Positions 1 to 9,641 of a DNA stretch of 64,000 nt are shown here, one piece after another. Each line of letters begins with the position of its first letter. Positions within the stretch are counted from its first letter, which is position 1. The translations under genes were made by a program, and so were the position numbers. A model generated the notes under the pieces. It made no database searches. It saw only the letters and a program-made list of their open reading frames with translations, and was not told the DNA's origin. The stretch comes from Novosphingobium silvae (GTDB lineage Bacteria > Pseudomonadota > Alphaproteobacteria > Sphingomonadales > Sphingomonadaceae). The stretch is taken from contig NZ_WVTD01000015.1 in assembly GCF_009856825.1 (NCBI RefSeq), positions 1 to 64,000 of the forward strand, given 5' to 3'.

Positions 1-1
1 C

Positions 2-88
2 GAAAACGCGCTGATCTTCGCCCTCGTCGGCCAAGTCGCAGCCGAAGCCGGCGTGCTGCTGATCATCATGTCTGCGGGGCCGGGCTGA
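2..88 (+). other. possible C-terminal end of an unidentified gene, or junction sequence
   Basis: An open frame enters from the left edge and stops at the TGA at 86-88. It encodes 28 hydrophobic residues with the stretch LIFALVGQVAAEAGVLLIIM, as at the end of a membrane protein. I do not recognise a family. The sequence ends about 30 bases before TonB-receptor homology begins, so this may be an unrelated gene brought next to a broken receptor, or an assembly junction. The opposite strand is also open here, so coding is uncertain. Confidence 0.2.
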
Positions 89-152
89 GCGCCGTCCCGA
101 AAAATCGACTTCGGCAGCGGGCTGCTACGGTTCGGACGCGCTTTCCGGCGTC

Positions 153-2600
153 GTGAACTTCGTCCTCAAGAAGGACCTCGACGGCGTGCGCCTCGACATG
201 CAGACCGGCTTCGCGCAGCACAACAACAACAACGATGCGGTGCGCGCCCTGCAGGCCGCTAAGGGCTATGAGCAGGCGCCCAGCTCGGTCGCCGACGGCG
301 GCAAGCAGGACATCACCATCGCCGCGGGCAAGAACTTCGCAGACGGCCGTGGCAACATCACCGTGTATGGCGGTTATCGCAGCTTCAGCCCGGTCCGCCA
401 GTCGAGCCGCGACGTATCCGCCTGCGCGATCCAGGACCAGAACAACGGCACCGAACTGTTCTGCGGCGGCTCCAGCAACACGCCCTACGGCTCGTTCCTG
501 CCACTGTCGGACCGCAGCCCGCTGATCGGCCAGACGCTGATCAACAACCGCAACAACGACGGCACGCTGGTCCCCTACGATCCTTCGTATGCCTACAACT
601 ACGCGCCCGACAACTACTTCCAGCGTTCGGACGAGCGCATCACCGCGGGCGCCTTCGGCCGCTTCGAGATCAGCCCGGCCGCCGAAGTCTACGGCAGCTT
701 CATGTTCATGCGTGACCATACCTTCTCGCAGGTGGCGCCCTCGGGCATCTGGCTCGGCCGCTCCTTCGCGATGCCCTGCAACCATCCGCTCGCCAGCGCC
801 GCGCAGCTGACCGCCTTCTGCGGTGCCAACGCCGGCACCGATACCACCGAGGACGTGCAGGTGGCCTACCGCATGGCGACCGCACCCCGCCGCGACGACA
901 TCAAGTTCAACGACTACCGCTATTCGGCCGGTGTCCGCGGCGATATCGGCAAGGGCTTCAGCTACGACGTCAACTACATGTACTCGCTCGTGCGCATGAA
1001 GGAGACCTACCTCAACGACGTCGACCAGGACAAGGCGGCCAACGCTCTCGACGTGGTCAGCGTAGGCGGCGTTCCGACCTGCCGCGTCACCGCCAACGGC
1101 ACCGATCCGGACTGTCTGCCCATCAACGTCTTCCAGCCCAACGGCGTCACCGCCGAGCAGGCCGCCTACCTCTTCACGCCGAGCCGCAGTTCCTCGCGCA
1201 ACTCGCTCAGCGTGATTTCGGGCACGCTGTCGGGCGATCTGGGCGAAATGGGCGTGACCGTTCCCTGGGCCAACCACGGCGTGGGCCTGGCGCTGGGTCT
1301 CGAACGTCGCCGCGAGACGCTCGACTTCAGGGCCGACCGCATCAAGCAGCAGGGCGGCACGATGCCTTCGGACGGCATCATCAGCGTGACCGAGGCCTAT
1401 GGCGAGATCGAGATCCCGCTGATCGAAGACCGTCCGTTCTTCCGCTCGCTCACCATCAACGGCGGCCTGCGCTACTCCTCCTACGACAACAAGCAGAACT
1501 CGACCGGCTTCAAGTCCAGCTACAACGTGTGGACGTACAAGGGCGAGATCTCGTGGGCGCCAGTGGACGACCTGCGCCTGCGCGGCAGCTACAACCGCGC
1601 CATCCGCGCGCCGAACGTGTCGGAGCTCTTCAACTCGCAGGGCATCGGCAACGTCGCGGGCAACGACCCGTGCGCCGGCGCCAACCCCACCGCCTCATTC
1701 GAGATCTGCCAGCTCACCGGCGTGACGCAGGCGCAGTACGGCCGAATCCCGGACTGCCCTTCGGCACAGTGCTCGACCTTGGGCGGCGGCAACCTGGGTC
1801 TCAAGCCCGAAACCGCGGACACCTACACCCTCGGCGTCGTGATCACGCCGCAGGCACTGCGCCGCTTCTCGCTCTCGATCGACTACTACAACATCAAGGT
1901 GAAGGATTACATCGGCACGATCGCGCCTTCGCTTATCATGGGCCAGTGCGCCGAGACGGGTGACCCCTACTTCTGCGGCCTGTTCAACCGCGATCCGCGC
2001 TCGGGTGCCGTCTTCGGCCTGAACACCGGCTACATCATCTCCACCACGATGAACACCGGCTACCTCAAGACCTCGGGCATCGACGTCAACGCCGACTACA
2101 CGTTCGACGTGGGCAACATGGGCAGCGTCAACATCGGACTGGTCGGCACATACCTCCTCGAGCAGGTGTCGCAGCCGGTGCCCGGCCTTGGCTCGTACGA
2201 CTGCAAGGGCCTGTTCGGCTATACCTGCGGCCAGCCCACGCCCGAATGGCGTCATGTCGCCCGCCTGAGCTGGATGGCTCCGAGCGATACGACGGTGTCG
2301 GTCTCATGGCGTCATATCGGCGGCACCAAGCTGTCGAGCCTGAGCGACAACCCGCTGCTCGGCGCACCGGAAACGGTCGTCAACAGCGAGATCGAGGCCT
2401 ACAACTACATCGACCTTGCCCTGACCCAGGTGATCGACAAGCGCCTGACGCTGCGCGCGGGCGTCAACAACCTGTTCGACAAGGACCCGCCGGTCCTCTC
2501 CTCGAACCTGTTGCAGACGTTCGGCAACGGCAACACCTACCCCGGCATCTTCGACGCGCTGGGTCGCACGATCTTCGTGGGCGCGACCGTCAACTTCTGA
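153..2600 (+). CDS. TonB-dependent receptor, N-terminally truncated
   Basis: This is the outer-membrane barrel of a TonB-dependent receptor, which imports large substrates using TonB energy. The readable part starts at the end of the plug domain: codons 126-152 just before the GTG give YGSDALSGV, which with VNFVLKKD forms the standard plug motif. The barrel follows, with the late motif RAPNVSELF and a C-terminal phenylalanine (ATVNF) typical for barrel assembly. Family members have about 950-1,000 residues, while only 815 are present. The signal peptide, TonB box and most of the plug are missing. The frame is open back to 63, after a TGA at 60-62, but bases before about 120 do not look like a receptor. 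It is therefore probably a broken gene, or a gene cut at a contig or rearrangement junction. The substrate is unknown; the related receptor at 42345 has the same subtype. Confidence 0.8.
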   Translation: MNFVLKKDLDGVRLDMQTGFAQHNNNNDAVRALQAAKGYEQAPSSVADGGKQDITIAAGKNFADGRGNITVYGGYRSFSPVRQSSRDVSACAIQDQNNGTELFCGGSSNTPYGSFLPLSDRSPLIGQTLINNRNNDGTLVPYDPSYAYNYAPDNYFQRSDERITAGAFGRFEISPAAEVYGSFMFMRDHTFSQVAPSGIWLGRSFAMPCNHPLASAAQLTAFCGANAGTDTTEDVQVAYRMATAPRRDDIKFNDYRYSAGVRGDIGKGFSYDVNYMYSLVRMKETYLNDVDQDKAANALDVVSVGGVPTCRVTANGTDPDCLPINVFQPNGVTAEQAAYLFTPSRSSSRNSLSVISGTLSGDLGEMGVTVPWANHGVGLALGLERRRETLDFRADRIKQQGGTMPSDGIISVTEAYGEIEIPLIEDRPFFRSLTINGGLRYSSYDNKQNSTGFKSSYNVWTYKGEISWAPVDDLRLRGSYNRAIRAPNVSELFNSQGIGNVAGNDPCAGANPTASFEICQLTGVTQAQYGRIPDCPSAQCSTLGGGNLGLKPETADTYTLGVVITPQALRRFSLSIDYYNIKVKDYIGTIAPSLIMGQCAETGDPYFCGLFNRDPRSGAVFGLNTGYIISTTMNTGYLKTSGIDVNADYTFDVGNMGSVNIGLVGTYLLEQVSQPVPGLGSYDCKGLFGYTCGQPTPEWRHVARLSWMAPSDTTVSVSWRHIGGTKLSSLSDNPLLGAPETVVNSEIEAYNYIDLALTQVIDKRLTLRAGVNNLFDKDPPVLSSNLLQTFGNGNTYPGIFDALGRTIFVGATVNF

Positions 2601-2674
2601 CGCCCGAAACCCTGATTTCCGCAAAGGCGGGCGGCGGCGCTCTTCCCACCCGGCGTCGCCGCTCCGGGAAATTG

Positions 2675-2707
2675 CCCGCTCGGTCTCAGGACCGGGCGGG
2701 TCTTTTT
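2675..2707 (+). terminator. rho-independent terminator
   Basis: CCCGCTCGGTC and GACCGGGCGGG form an 11-base-pair stem with one G-U pair around a TCAG loop, followed by TCTTTTT. It lies 75 bases after the receptor stop codon and separates it from the trehalose operon. Confidence 0.85.
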
Positions 2708-3300
2708 GTGGAGAAAGGCAAGGCGGTGCGGCCGCCACGGCAAAGGGAAACGCGCGCCGGACATGCCAAATGCCCGCTGGCGAGTGCGGGCGTAACGCCG
2801 GGGCCAGCTTCGCGAGCGCCCCTGTCGGGCACTCGGTAACTGCGGCTCCTTGCGAACGGCCCGGTAGCGGCATGGCAGCCCGGCTCGACCCTCAGCGAAA
2901 GCGTTCGGAACTGGCGCGCGGGCTCGCGAAAAGGCACCGGTTCCAAAGCTTGGCGGGAAGCGTCCTCTTATCAGGAGTCACGCCGTTTGCGCCGCGCCTT
3001 GCCTGTCTTCCCCTGAAAAGGGGAGCAGGCGGATGAACGCTTCCGGTGGCACACGGGGCCTTGTGCCCACGATGCCGACCCGATGATCCTCCAACCGTGT
3101 ACCTCGGCCGGATGATGTCGCGACGTGTAACCTAATCGGTTAGTTGCGTCAAGGGCACATCGCGCTGCCATCGATTTGCCCTGATCTGTGTAGTGCGTCG
3201 CGCAACGGTCCATGCGGCGGTGGAACGCGGTGCCTGCATGCGAGTTTGCAGATGCAGCACAAGGGAAGCCGCGGCGAACCTTGCATTCAGGAGGCAGCAC
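2708..3300 (+). other. intergenic region upstream of the trehalose operon
   Basis: I see no convincing gene in these ~590 bases: the short open frames lack ribosome sites and overlap each other on both strands. An inverted repeat TAACC-TAATC-GGTTA lies at 3128-3142, about 160 bases before the glgX start, and could be an operator. A strong ribosome site AGGAGG at 3289-3294 belongs to glgX. The operon promoter must lie here, but I cannot place -35/-10 boxes with confidence. Confidence 0.5.
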
Positions 3301-5430
3301 GTGTCGCAGGGGCCGATCGCCGGAGAACCGGCAGACTATTCTTTCGCTCGTCCGGAGCGGATGATCCATGAACTGGGCGCCGAGTTCACCGGAGAAGGAA
3401 CGCACTTCGGCGTCTTTTCCGAGAACGCGGAAGCCATCGAGCTGTGCCTGTTCTCGGACGACGGCGCCGAGGAAACCGCAAGGCTTGAACTGCCCTCACG
3501 CGAGGGTTCGATCTTCTCGGGCTACCTTCCCGGCGTGAAGCCCGGCCAGCTTTACGGATTTCGCGCACACGGTCCTTACGAGCCGGAAGCGGGACACCGC
3601 TTCAACCCCAACAAGCTGCTGCTCGACCCCTATGCGCGCGAGGTTTCCGGCGCGGTGCGGTGGGACGATGCCTTGTGGGGATACGATCTCCTGAGCGGCG
3701 ACGACACCACATTCGACGAGCGCGATTCCGCGCCCTTCATGGTCAAGAGCGTGGTTCAGGATCCCGACTTCGACTGGGAAAACGACCGTGCGCTCTGCCG
3801 TCCGTGGACCGAGACCATCGTCTACGAAGCCCACGTGCGCGGCCTGACCATGACCCATCCCGACGTGCCCGAGGCCCTTCGCGGCACTTACGAGGGCATG
3901 GCGAGCGAGCCCATCCTCGACCACTTGCAGAAGCTTGGCGTCAGCGCCATCGAACTGCTGCCCTGCCAGTTCTTCCTCGACGACCGGATGCTGCTGGACA
4001 AGGGGCTCTCGAACTACTGGGGTTACCAGACGCTGGGCTTCTTCGCGCCCGAGCCGCGCTTCCTGCGCGGCGGCGACGTGGCCCCCCGCGCGATCCGGCA
4101 GTTCAAGGACATGGTCAAGCGGTTCCACAAGGCCGGGATCGAGGTGATCATGGACGTGGTCTACAACCACACCGCCGAAGGCTCGGAAAAAGGGCCCACG
4201 ATGTGCTTTCGCGGCCTCGACAACGCGAGCTACTACCTCCTGAGCCCCGAAAGTCCGCGCCACAGCTTCGATCATACCGGGACGGGCAACACGCTGGCGG
4301 TCGCGCATCCGATGGTGATGCGCATGGTCCTGGATTCGCTGCGCTACTGGGTCCAGGTCATGCACGTGGACGGTTTCCGCTTCGACCTCGCCTCTACGCT
4401 GGGCCGCGAAGCACAGGGTTTCGACCGCGAGGGCGGCTTCTTCGATGCGATCCGCCAGGATCCGATCCTCGCCGGCGTCAAGCTGATCGCGGAGCCGTGG
4501 GACGTCGGCATGGGCGGCTACCAGGTCGGCGGGTTCCCCTATCCCTTCCGCGAGTGGAACGACAAGTTCCGCGACGACGTGCGCGCATTCTGGCGCGGCG
4601 ACGAGGGGCTGGTGGGGGACATCGCACAGCGACTGATCGGCTCTCCCGTGCAGTTCAACCATTCCGACCGGGGAGCGACGAGCTCGATCAATTTCCTTGC
4701 CGCGCACGACGGCTTCACGCTGATGGACACCGTTTCTTACACCGAACGCCACAACGAGGCGAACGGCGAAGGCGGCGCGGACGGGCACGACAACAACCTG
4801 TCCGATTCCATGGGCGCCGAAGGCGCGACGCAGGATGAAGGCATCAACGCCGCGCGCGCCCGTCGCCGCCGTGCGATGATGGCGACGTTGCTCATCAGCC
4901 AGGGCGTGCCGATGATCCTCTCGGGCGACGAGATCGGCAACAGCCAGCAAGGCAACAACAACGTCTACTGCCAGGACAACGAGCTTGGCTGGGTCGACTG
5001 GCAGGGCCGGGACGATGCCTTCCTCGACTTCTGCCGCCAGATGACCGCGCTGCGCCATCAGTTCCCGGTGCTGTGCCAGGAGAACTTCCTGCAGGGCGAC
5101 ACCGGCGACAACGAACGCGTCGAGATTGCCTGGTTCCAGCCCGACGGACGAGCGATGGACAACGAGCTTTGGGGCCAGGCAGGCCTTCGCGTGCTTGGCA
5201 TGATGGTCGATTATTCCGCGCGCGAGGTTTTCCTCGATGGCGGCAGGCCGCTGTTCGCCGTGGTGAACGCAGGCGACGGGCTTCAGTTCACGTTGCCCAG
5301 CGGGAACGGCGCCGACCGGTGGGAGCGCGTGCTCGACACCGCCCGGGACGATCCGTTCACGGTGGAACCCATCGAAAGCGACGCCGCCGAAATCTCCCCG
5401 GCCAGCGTCTGCCTGTTCCGGCCGGTGTGA
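3301..5430 (+). CDS. glgX: glycogen debranching enzyme GlgX/TreX (GH13_11)
   Basis: This cytoplasmic enzyme hydrolyses alpha-1,6 branches of glycogen and maltodextrin and here feeds linear chains to TreY. The N-terminal CBM48-like domain (about residues 20-130) precedes a GH13 barrel whose four conserved regions are visible: DVVYNHT (D285), GFRFDLAS with nucleophile D362, LIAEPWD with acid/base E398, and AAHDGFT with D470. The GTG at 3301 is chosen because AGGAGG lies six bases upstream. This gives 709 residues, normal for the family. An ATG at 3361 is a weaker alternative, and the frame extends upstream without a ribosome site. The stop is eight bases before treZ, so treX-treZ-treY form one operon. 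The family is certain; the trehalose role is inferred from the neighbours. Confidence 0.93.
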   Translation: MSQGPIAGEPADYSFARPERMIHELGAEFTGEGTHFGVFSENAEAIELCLFSDDGAEETARLELPSREGSIFSGYLPGVKPGQLYGFRAHGPYEPEAGHRFNPNKLLLDPYAREVSGAVRWDDALWGYDLLSGDDTTFDERDSAPFMVKSVVQDPDFDWENDRALCRPWTETIVYEAHVRGLTMTHPDVPEALRGTYEGMASEPILDHLQKLGVSAIELLPCQFFLDDRMLLDKGLSNYWGYQTLGFFAPEPRFLRGGDVAPRAIRQFKDMVKRFHKAGIEVIMDVVYNHTAEGSEKGPTMCFRGLDNASYYLLSPESPRHSFDHTGTGNTLAVAHPMVMRMVLDSLRYWVQVMHVDGFRFDLASTLGREAQGFDREGGFFDAIRQDPILAGVKLIAEPWDVGMGGYQVGGFPYPFREWNDKFRDDVRAFWRGDEGLVGDIAQRLIGSPVQFNHSDRGATSSINFLAAHDGFTLMDTVSYTERHNEANGEGGADGHDNNLSDSMGAEGATQDEGINAARARRRRAMMATLLISQGVPMILSGDEIGNSQQGNNNVYCQDNELGWVDWQGRDDAFLDFCRQMTALRHQFPVLCQENFLQGDTGDNERVEIAWFQPDGRAMDNELWGQAGLRVLGMMVDYSAREVFLDGGRPLFAVVNAGDGLQFTLPSGNGADRWERVLDTARDDPFTVEPIESDAAEISPASVCLFRPV

Positions 5431-5438
5431 GGGCAGCC

Positions 5439-7163
5439 ATGAAAGACATGCAATGGGGAGCCCGGCCGCTTGGAAACGGCCGATGGAGCTTCGCGATCTG
5501 GGCGCCCGAGGCAGGCGAGGCAGCGCTCGAACTGGGCGGCACGACCATCCCGGTCCCGGCCGTGGGCGAGGGATGGTGGCGGATCGAGGCGGAAGCGGAG
5601 GCGGGCGACGCCTATCGCTGGGCAATCGACGGTGCAGCCTATCCCGATCCCGCCGCAAGAGCGCAGGCAGGCGACGTTCACGGCCCTTCCGTGCTGGTCG
5701 ATCCGGCCGGGTTTACGTGGAGAGCGCCATGGCAGGGGCGGCCCTGGCACGAGGCGACCATCTATGAACTGCATGTCGGCACCTTCACACCCGAGGGCAC
5801 GCTGACTGCGGCGAAGGGCCAGCTGGCGCGCCTTGCGGAACTGGGCGTCACCATGATCGAGCTCATGCCGCTGGCCCAGTTCGACGGGCACCACGGCTGG
5901 GGCTACGACGGCGTACTGCCCTATGCCGTGCACCCGGCCTACGGCTCGCCCGATGAACTGCGCGCCTTCGTCGATGCGGCGCACGAGCTGGGCATGGGCG
6001 TGCTGCTCGACGTGGTGTACAACCACTTCGGGCCCTCGGGGAACTACCTAGGCGCCTGGTGCAAGGCGTTCTTCCACGCCGAGCGCGCCTCTCCCTGGGG
6101 CCAGGGCATCGCGTTCGAGGAGCCTGCGGTTCGCGAGTTCTTCATCGCCAACGCGCTCCACTGGCTCGAGGAATACCGGTTCGACGGCCTGCGCCTCGAC
6201 GCTGTCCACGCGATCGAGGATCATTCGGCGAAGCACTTCCTCGACGAGCTTGGCGAGCGCATCCGATCGCGCGAGTGGGGGCGGCCGATCCATCTCGTGA
6301 CCGAGGACGAGCGCAACCTCGCGCGTTACTTCACGTCCGACGCCCCCTTCGATGGCACCTGGAACGATGACTGGCATCACGCCGTGCACTGCCTGCTGAC
6401 CGGCGAGAACGAGAGCTATTATGCGCCTTTCGCCGTCGATCCCGTGGGGGACATCGCGGTGGCCCTTGGAGACGGCTATGTCGAGCAGGGCCAGGCGCGG
6501 CCGAGCGGGGACGAGAAGCCGCGCGGCGAAGCGTCCGGTGATCTTCCCCGCACCGCCTTCGTCAACTTCCTTGGCAACCACGACCAGGTCGGCAATCGCG
6601 CGCGGGGAGAGCGGCTCCATCAACTGGTGACGGACTGCCATGCGCTGCGCGTGGCCACCGCGCTTACGCTGCTCACGCCGTTCGTGCCCATGCTGTTCAT
6701 GGGCGACGAGTTCCTGACCGACGCGCCCTTCCTGTTCTTCGCCGACTTCTCGGGCGACCTTGCCGAGGCAGTGCGCAAGGGCCGGGCACAGGAGTTCGCA
6801 CGCTTCAGCAGCTTCGGGGGCGAAGTGCCGGATCCGATCGCGCCGGAAACCTTCCGCCAATGCCGGATCGGGAGCCCCGCGCGGGCCGAGCAGAGCGAGC
6901 ACGAACAGTTCGTCCATGGCCTGCTGGCCCTGCGCGCGCGGCACGTGGTTCCAATGCTGGGGCGCAACGCGCTGCCGACTTCCAGCGTTCATCGCGAAGG
7001 AGCGGACATCACGGCGCAGTGGTCGTTCGCGCCGGGCACGCTTTTCGTAAAGGCAAGGCTCGGCACGGGTGACCGCCCCTTCGAGCCGCATTCCCAACCT
7101 ATCTTCCAGCTGACCGACGCGTCGAGCCCCTTCGCGTTCTCGGCTGCCGTCTCACCGGAGTGA
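5439..7163 (+). CDS. treZ: malto-oligosyltrehalose trehalohydrolase (TreZ)
   Basis: TreZ releases trehalose from maltooligosyl-trehalose by cleaving the alpha-1,4 bond next to the trehalose unit. The 574-residue protein begins with a short CBM48/E-set domain (about 1-95) and continues with a GH13 barrel: YELHVGTFTPEG near residue 110, DVVYNHFG (D191), FDGLRLDAVHAI with nucleophile D254, LVTEDERN with acid/base E289, and FLGNHDQVGNRA, the form of region IV typical of TreZ rather than of branching enzymes. The ATG at 5439 follows the glgX stop by eight bases, and the stop leaves four bases before treY. There is no separate promoter. The order treX-treZ-treY is the classic starch-to-trehalose route, used for osmotic and desiccation protection. 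Confidence 0.93.
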   Translation: MKDMQWGARPLGNGRWSFAIWAPEAGEAALELGGTTIPVPAVGEGWWRIEAEAEAGDAYRWAIDGAAYPDPAARAQAGDVHGPSVLVDPAGFTWRAPWQGRPWHEATIYELHVGTFTPEGTLTAAKGQLARLAELGVTMIELMPLAQFDGHHGWGYDGVLPYAVHPAYGSPDELRAFVDAAHELGMGVLLDVVYNHFGPSGNYLGAWCKAFFHAERASPWGQGIAFEEPAVREFFIANALHWLEEYRFDGLRLDAVHAIEDHSAKHFLDELGERIRSREWGRPIHLVTEDERNLARYFTSDAPFDGTWNDDWHHAVHCLLTGENESYYAPFAVDPVGDIAVALGDGYVEQGQARPSGDEKPRGEASGDLPRTAFVNFLGNHDQVGNRARGERLHQLVTDCHALRVATALTLLTPFVPMLFMGDEFLTDAPFLFFADFSGDLAEAVRKGRAQEFARFSSFGGEVPDPIAPETFRQCRIGSPARAEQSEHEQFVHGLLALRARHVVPMLGRNALPTSSVHREGADITAQWSFAPGTLFVKARLGTGDRPFEPHSQPIFQLTDASSPFAFSAAVSPE

Positions 7164-7167
7164 CCTG

Positions 7168-9435
7168 ATGCAAGCCGCCGCCCACGCGCCCGACCTCGTC
7201 GCCACCTATCGCCTGCAACTGCGCTGCGGGGTCGATCTCGACCGGGCCGCGGCGCTGCTTCCCTGGCTGCAGGAACTGGGCGTCAGCCACCTCTATCTGG
7301 CGCCTCCCTTCCATGCGGCGGAAGGGTCCACCCACGGGTACGACGTGATCGATCCCACTCGTATCGATCCGGCGATCGGCGGCGACGAGGCGTTCGTGCG
7401 CCTGAGCGATGCCGCCAGGGCGGCGGGCATGGGCATCGTCATCGACATCGTGCCCAACCACATGGCGTTCACGCCCGAGAACCCATGGCTGGCCGACGTG
7501 CTTCGTCACGGCCGCGAAAGCCGGTATGCGCGCGTCTTCGACATCGATTGGGACCGGATCGAGAAAACGGACGCGCGCATCCACTTCCCGGTGCTCGACG
7601 GCACCGCCGCGGATCTTCTCGCGCAGGAGCAGATCGGCCTTGCCGGCACCGCCGACGATCCGCGCCTCCGCGTCTACGAGCGCGACTACCCGCTGCGCCT
7701 GACGCAGCTTGCCGCCGATCTCGTGCAGGGCGCGCGCACGCTCGACCTTGCCTCGCTGGAGAAGCTGCTGGCAGAGCAGCACTTCTCGCTGGGAGACTGG
7801 CGCGGCGATGCGGCTCTGGTGAGCCACCGCCGTTTCTTCAACATCACCGACCTTATCGGCGTGCGGCAGGAAGATCCGGAGGTCTTCGCGCTGACGCACC
7901 GCTGGATCCTGGATCAGGTCGCCGCTGGCCGCATCCAGGGCCTGCGGGTCGATCATGTGGACGGGCTTGCGCGGCCGGGTTCCTACCTTGCCGACTTGCG
8001 CCAGGCGGTCGGCGATCTGCCGGTCTGGGTGGAGAAGATCGTCAAACCCGGCGAGCAGATGCCGCCGTCCTGGCCGGTCGAGGGCATGAGCGGATACGAA
8101 TTCATGGGCCCGGTTACGCGCCTGCTTACAGCCCCGGGCGGCCTTGCGGCCATGCGTCTCGCGGCCGAAGGTGCGGTGCCGCCCAGCACCTTGCATGAAG
8201 TGCGCAAGGTGCGGCGCAAGCTTCTGGACGACGTCTTCGTTCCCGAGCTTGCCCGCGTTACCGAAGCCGCCCTCGCCGCTCTTCCATCCGGAACGAAGGA
8301 CCGTTCCGGAGTGTCCGAAGCGGTGAAGCGACTGGCGACGGCCTGGCCGGTCTACCGCTCCTACGCTGCGGATCATGAACCGCTTACGCCGCTGGTGACC
8401 GAAGGGATCGCCGAAGCCGCCGCCGATCCCGGCGCTGCCGCCCTGCTCGACCTGCTGCGCGCAGGCGACGATCCGCGCGCCCGCGCCTTCGCCGCCCGCT
8501 TCGAACAGCTGACGGGCGCCCTCACCGCCAAGTCGGAGGAAGATACCGTCTTCTTCCGCAGCGTCGCATATCTGCCCTTCTGCGAGGTGGGCTCCGAGCC
8601 CGACCTCGAGGCGATGGACGCGGACAGTTTTGCCGAGACGCTGTCGGCAAGAGCCGCGCAGAGCCCGCTCGCCCTCGACGCGCTCTCCACGCACGATACC
8701 AAGCGTTCCGCCGACGCGCGGGCCGTGCTGGTGGCGCTGAGCCATTTTCCGGAACTCGCGACCTTACTCTATGTCCAGGCGCGCGAAGCGGCCCTTTCCG
8801 CCGGGGTGCCGGAACACTGGGGCATCTACGCGCTGCAGACTGCGCTCATGCTGCGCGGCGAGGACGAGGCCGAGGAGCGCATGGCCGCGCACATCGCCAA
8901 GGCCATGCGAGAGGCGAAGGATCTTTCCCGTCACGAAGCGCCGAATGAAGAGGCGGAAGGCGCCGTGACGGCATTGGCCACGGCATTCCTGCACGATCTT
9001 GCCGACGGTGGCCTGCTTTCCGAAGATCAGGCCGCCCGGCTCGACGCGGCGACGGAGACCGTCGTGCTGGCGCAGGTCGCGCTGCAACTGACCGCGCCGG
9101 GCATTCCGGATGTCTACCAGGGCACCGAGGGGCTTGCCATCGCCCTTACCGACCCTGACAACCGCCGCGCCGTGCCGTGGGAGACGCTTAGCGGTGGCAA
9201 GGATGCCTTCTCTCCCCTCGCGGCCCGCAAGCTCGCGCTGACCCGGGATCTGCTGGCCCGCCGCCGGGCGGCTCCGCAGCTGTTCGCGCGCGGCAGCTAT
9301 GCCCTTGCGAGCAAAGAAGGCCGCCTCGTCGTCGAGCGGACGTGGGAAGGAAAGAGCTTCCGGCACGAGATACCGCTCGTCGCCGCCGATGGCACGCCAC
9401 AACCCGTCGATTCCCCGCCACTTCTGCTGCAGTAG
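7168..9435 (+). CDS. treY: maltooligosyltrehalose synthase (TreY)
   Basis: TreY rearranges the reducing-end alpha-1,4 bond of maltodextrin into an alpha,alpha-1,1 bond, making maltooligosyl-trehalose for TreZ. The N-terminus ATYRLQL and the motif STHGYDV near residue 55 are family signatures. GH13 motifs are DIVPNHMA (near 93), GLRVDHVDG with nucleophile D262, WVEKIVKPGE with acid/base E289, and STHDTKRS with D510. The 755-residue length is normal. The ATG lies four bases after the treZ stop, with GGAG inside the end of treZ serving as ribosome site. It is the last gene of the operon: about 200 bases follow before the malic enzyme gene. Confidence 0.94.
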   Translation: MQAAAHAPDLVATYRLQLRCGVDLDRAAALLPWLQELGVSHLYLAPPFHAAEGSTHGYDVIDPTRIDPAIGGDEAFVRLSDAARAAGMGIVIDIVPNHMAFTPENPWLADVLRHGRESRYARVFDIDWDRIEKTDARIHFPVLDGTAADLLAQEQIGLAGTADDPRLRVYERDYPLRLTQLAADLVQGARTLDLASLEKLLAEQHFSLGDWRGDAALVSHRRFFNITDLIGVRQEDPEVFALTHRWILDQVAAGRIQGLRVDHVDGLARPGSYLADLRQAVGDLPVWVEKIVKPGEQMPPSWPVEGMSGYEFMGPVTRLLTAPGGLAAMRLAAEGAVPPSTLHEVRKVRRKLLDDVFVPELARVTEAALAALPSGTKDRSGVSEAVKRLATAWPVYRSYAADHEPLTPLVTEGIAEAAADPGAAALLDLLRAGDDPRARAFAARFEQLTGALTAKSEEDTVFFRSVAYLPFCEVGSEPDLEAMDADSFAETLSARAAQSPLALDALSTHDTKRSADARAVLVALSHFPELATLLYVQAREAALSAGVPEHWGIYALQTALMLRGEDEAEERMAAHIAKAMREAKDLSRHEAPNEEAEGAVTALATAFLHDLADGGLLSEDQAARLDAATETVVLAQVALQLTAPGIPDVYQGTEGLAIALTDPDNRRAVPWETLSGGKDAFSPLAARKLALTRDLLARRRAAPQLFARGSYALASKEGRLVVERTWEGKSFRHEIPLVAADGTPQPVDSPPLLLQ

Positions 9436-9641
9436 CCGCACGCCGGAGGCGCTTGTCCGCTTCGTTGCTGTTCCCGCCGTGTTCCTTGACGGAGCCGCGC
9501 GGGAAGGCTGCGAGGCTGCATTATCCTTGTCTCATGGCTCGACAATCGCGTCGTAACCGTGTTTGGGAGCACGGCGCTGGCCCATCGCAACTGCGATGCG
9601 TGGCCTATCGAACACTGGCCTATTGAAGACAGGACTGCACA

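Noticed and set aside
3496-5658. Long minus-strand frame opposite glgX
   Set aside because: Same antisense effect; the plus strand encodes all GH13 motifs in order.
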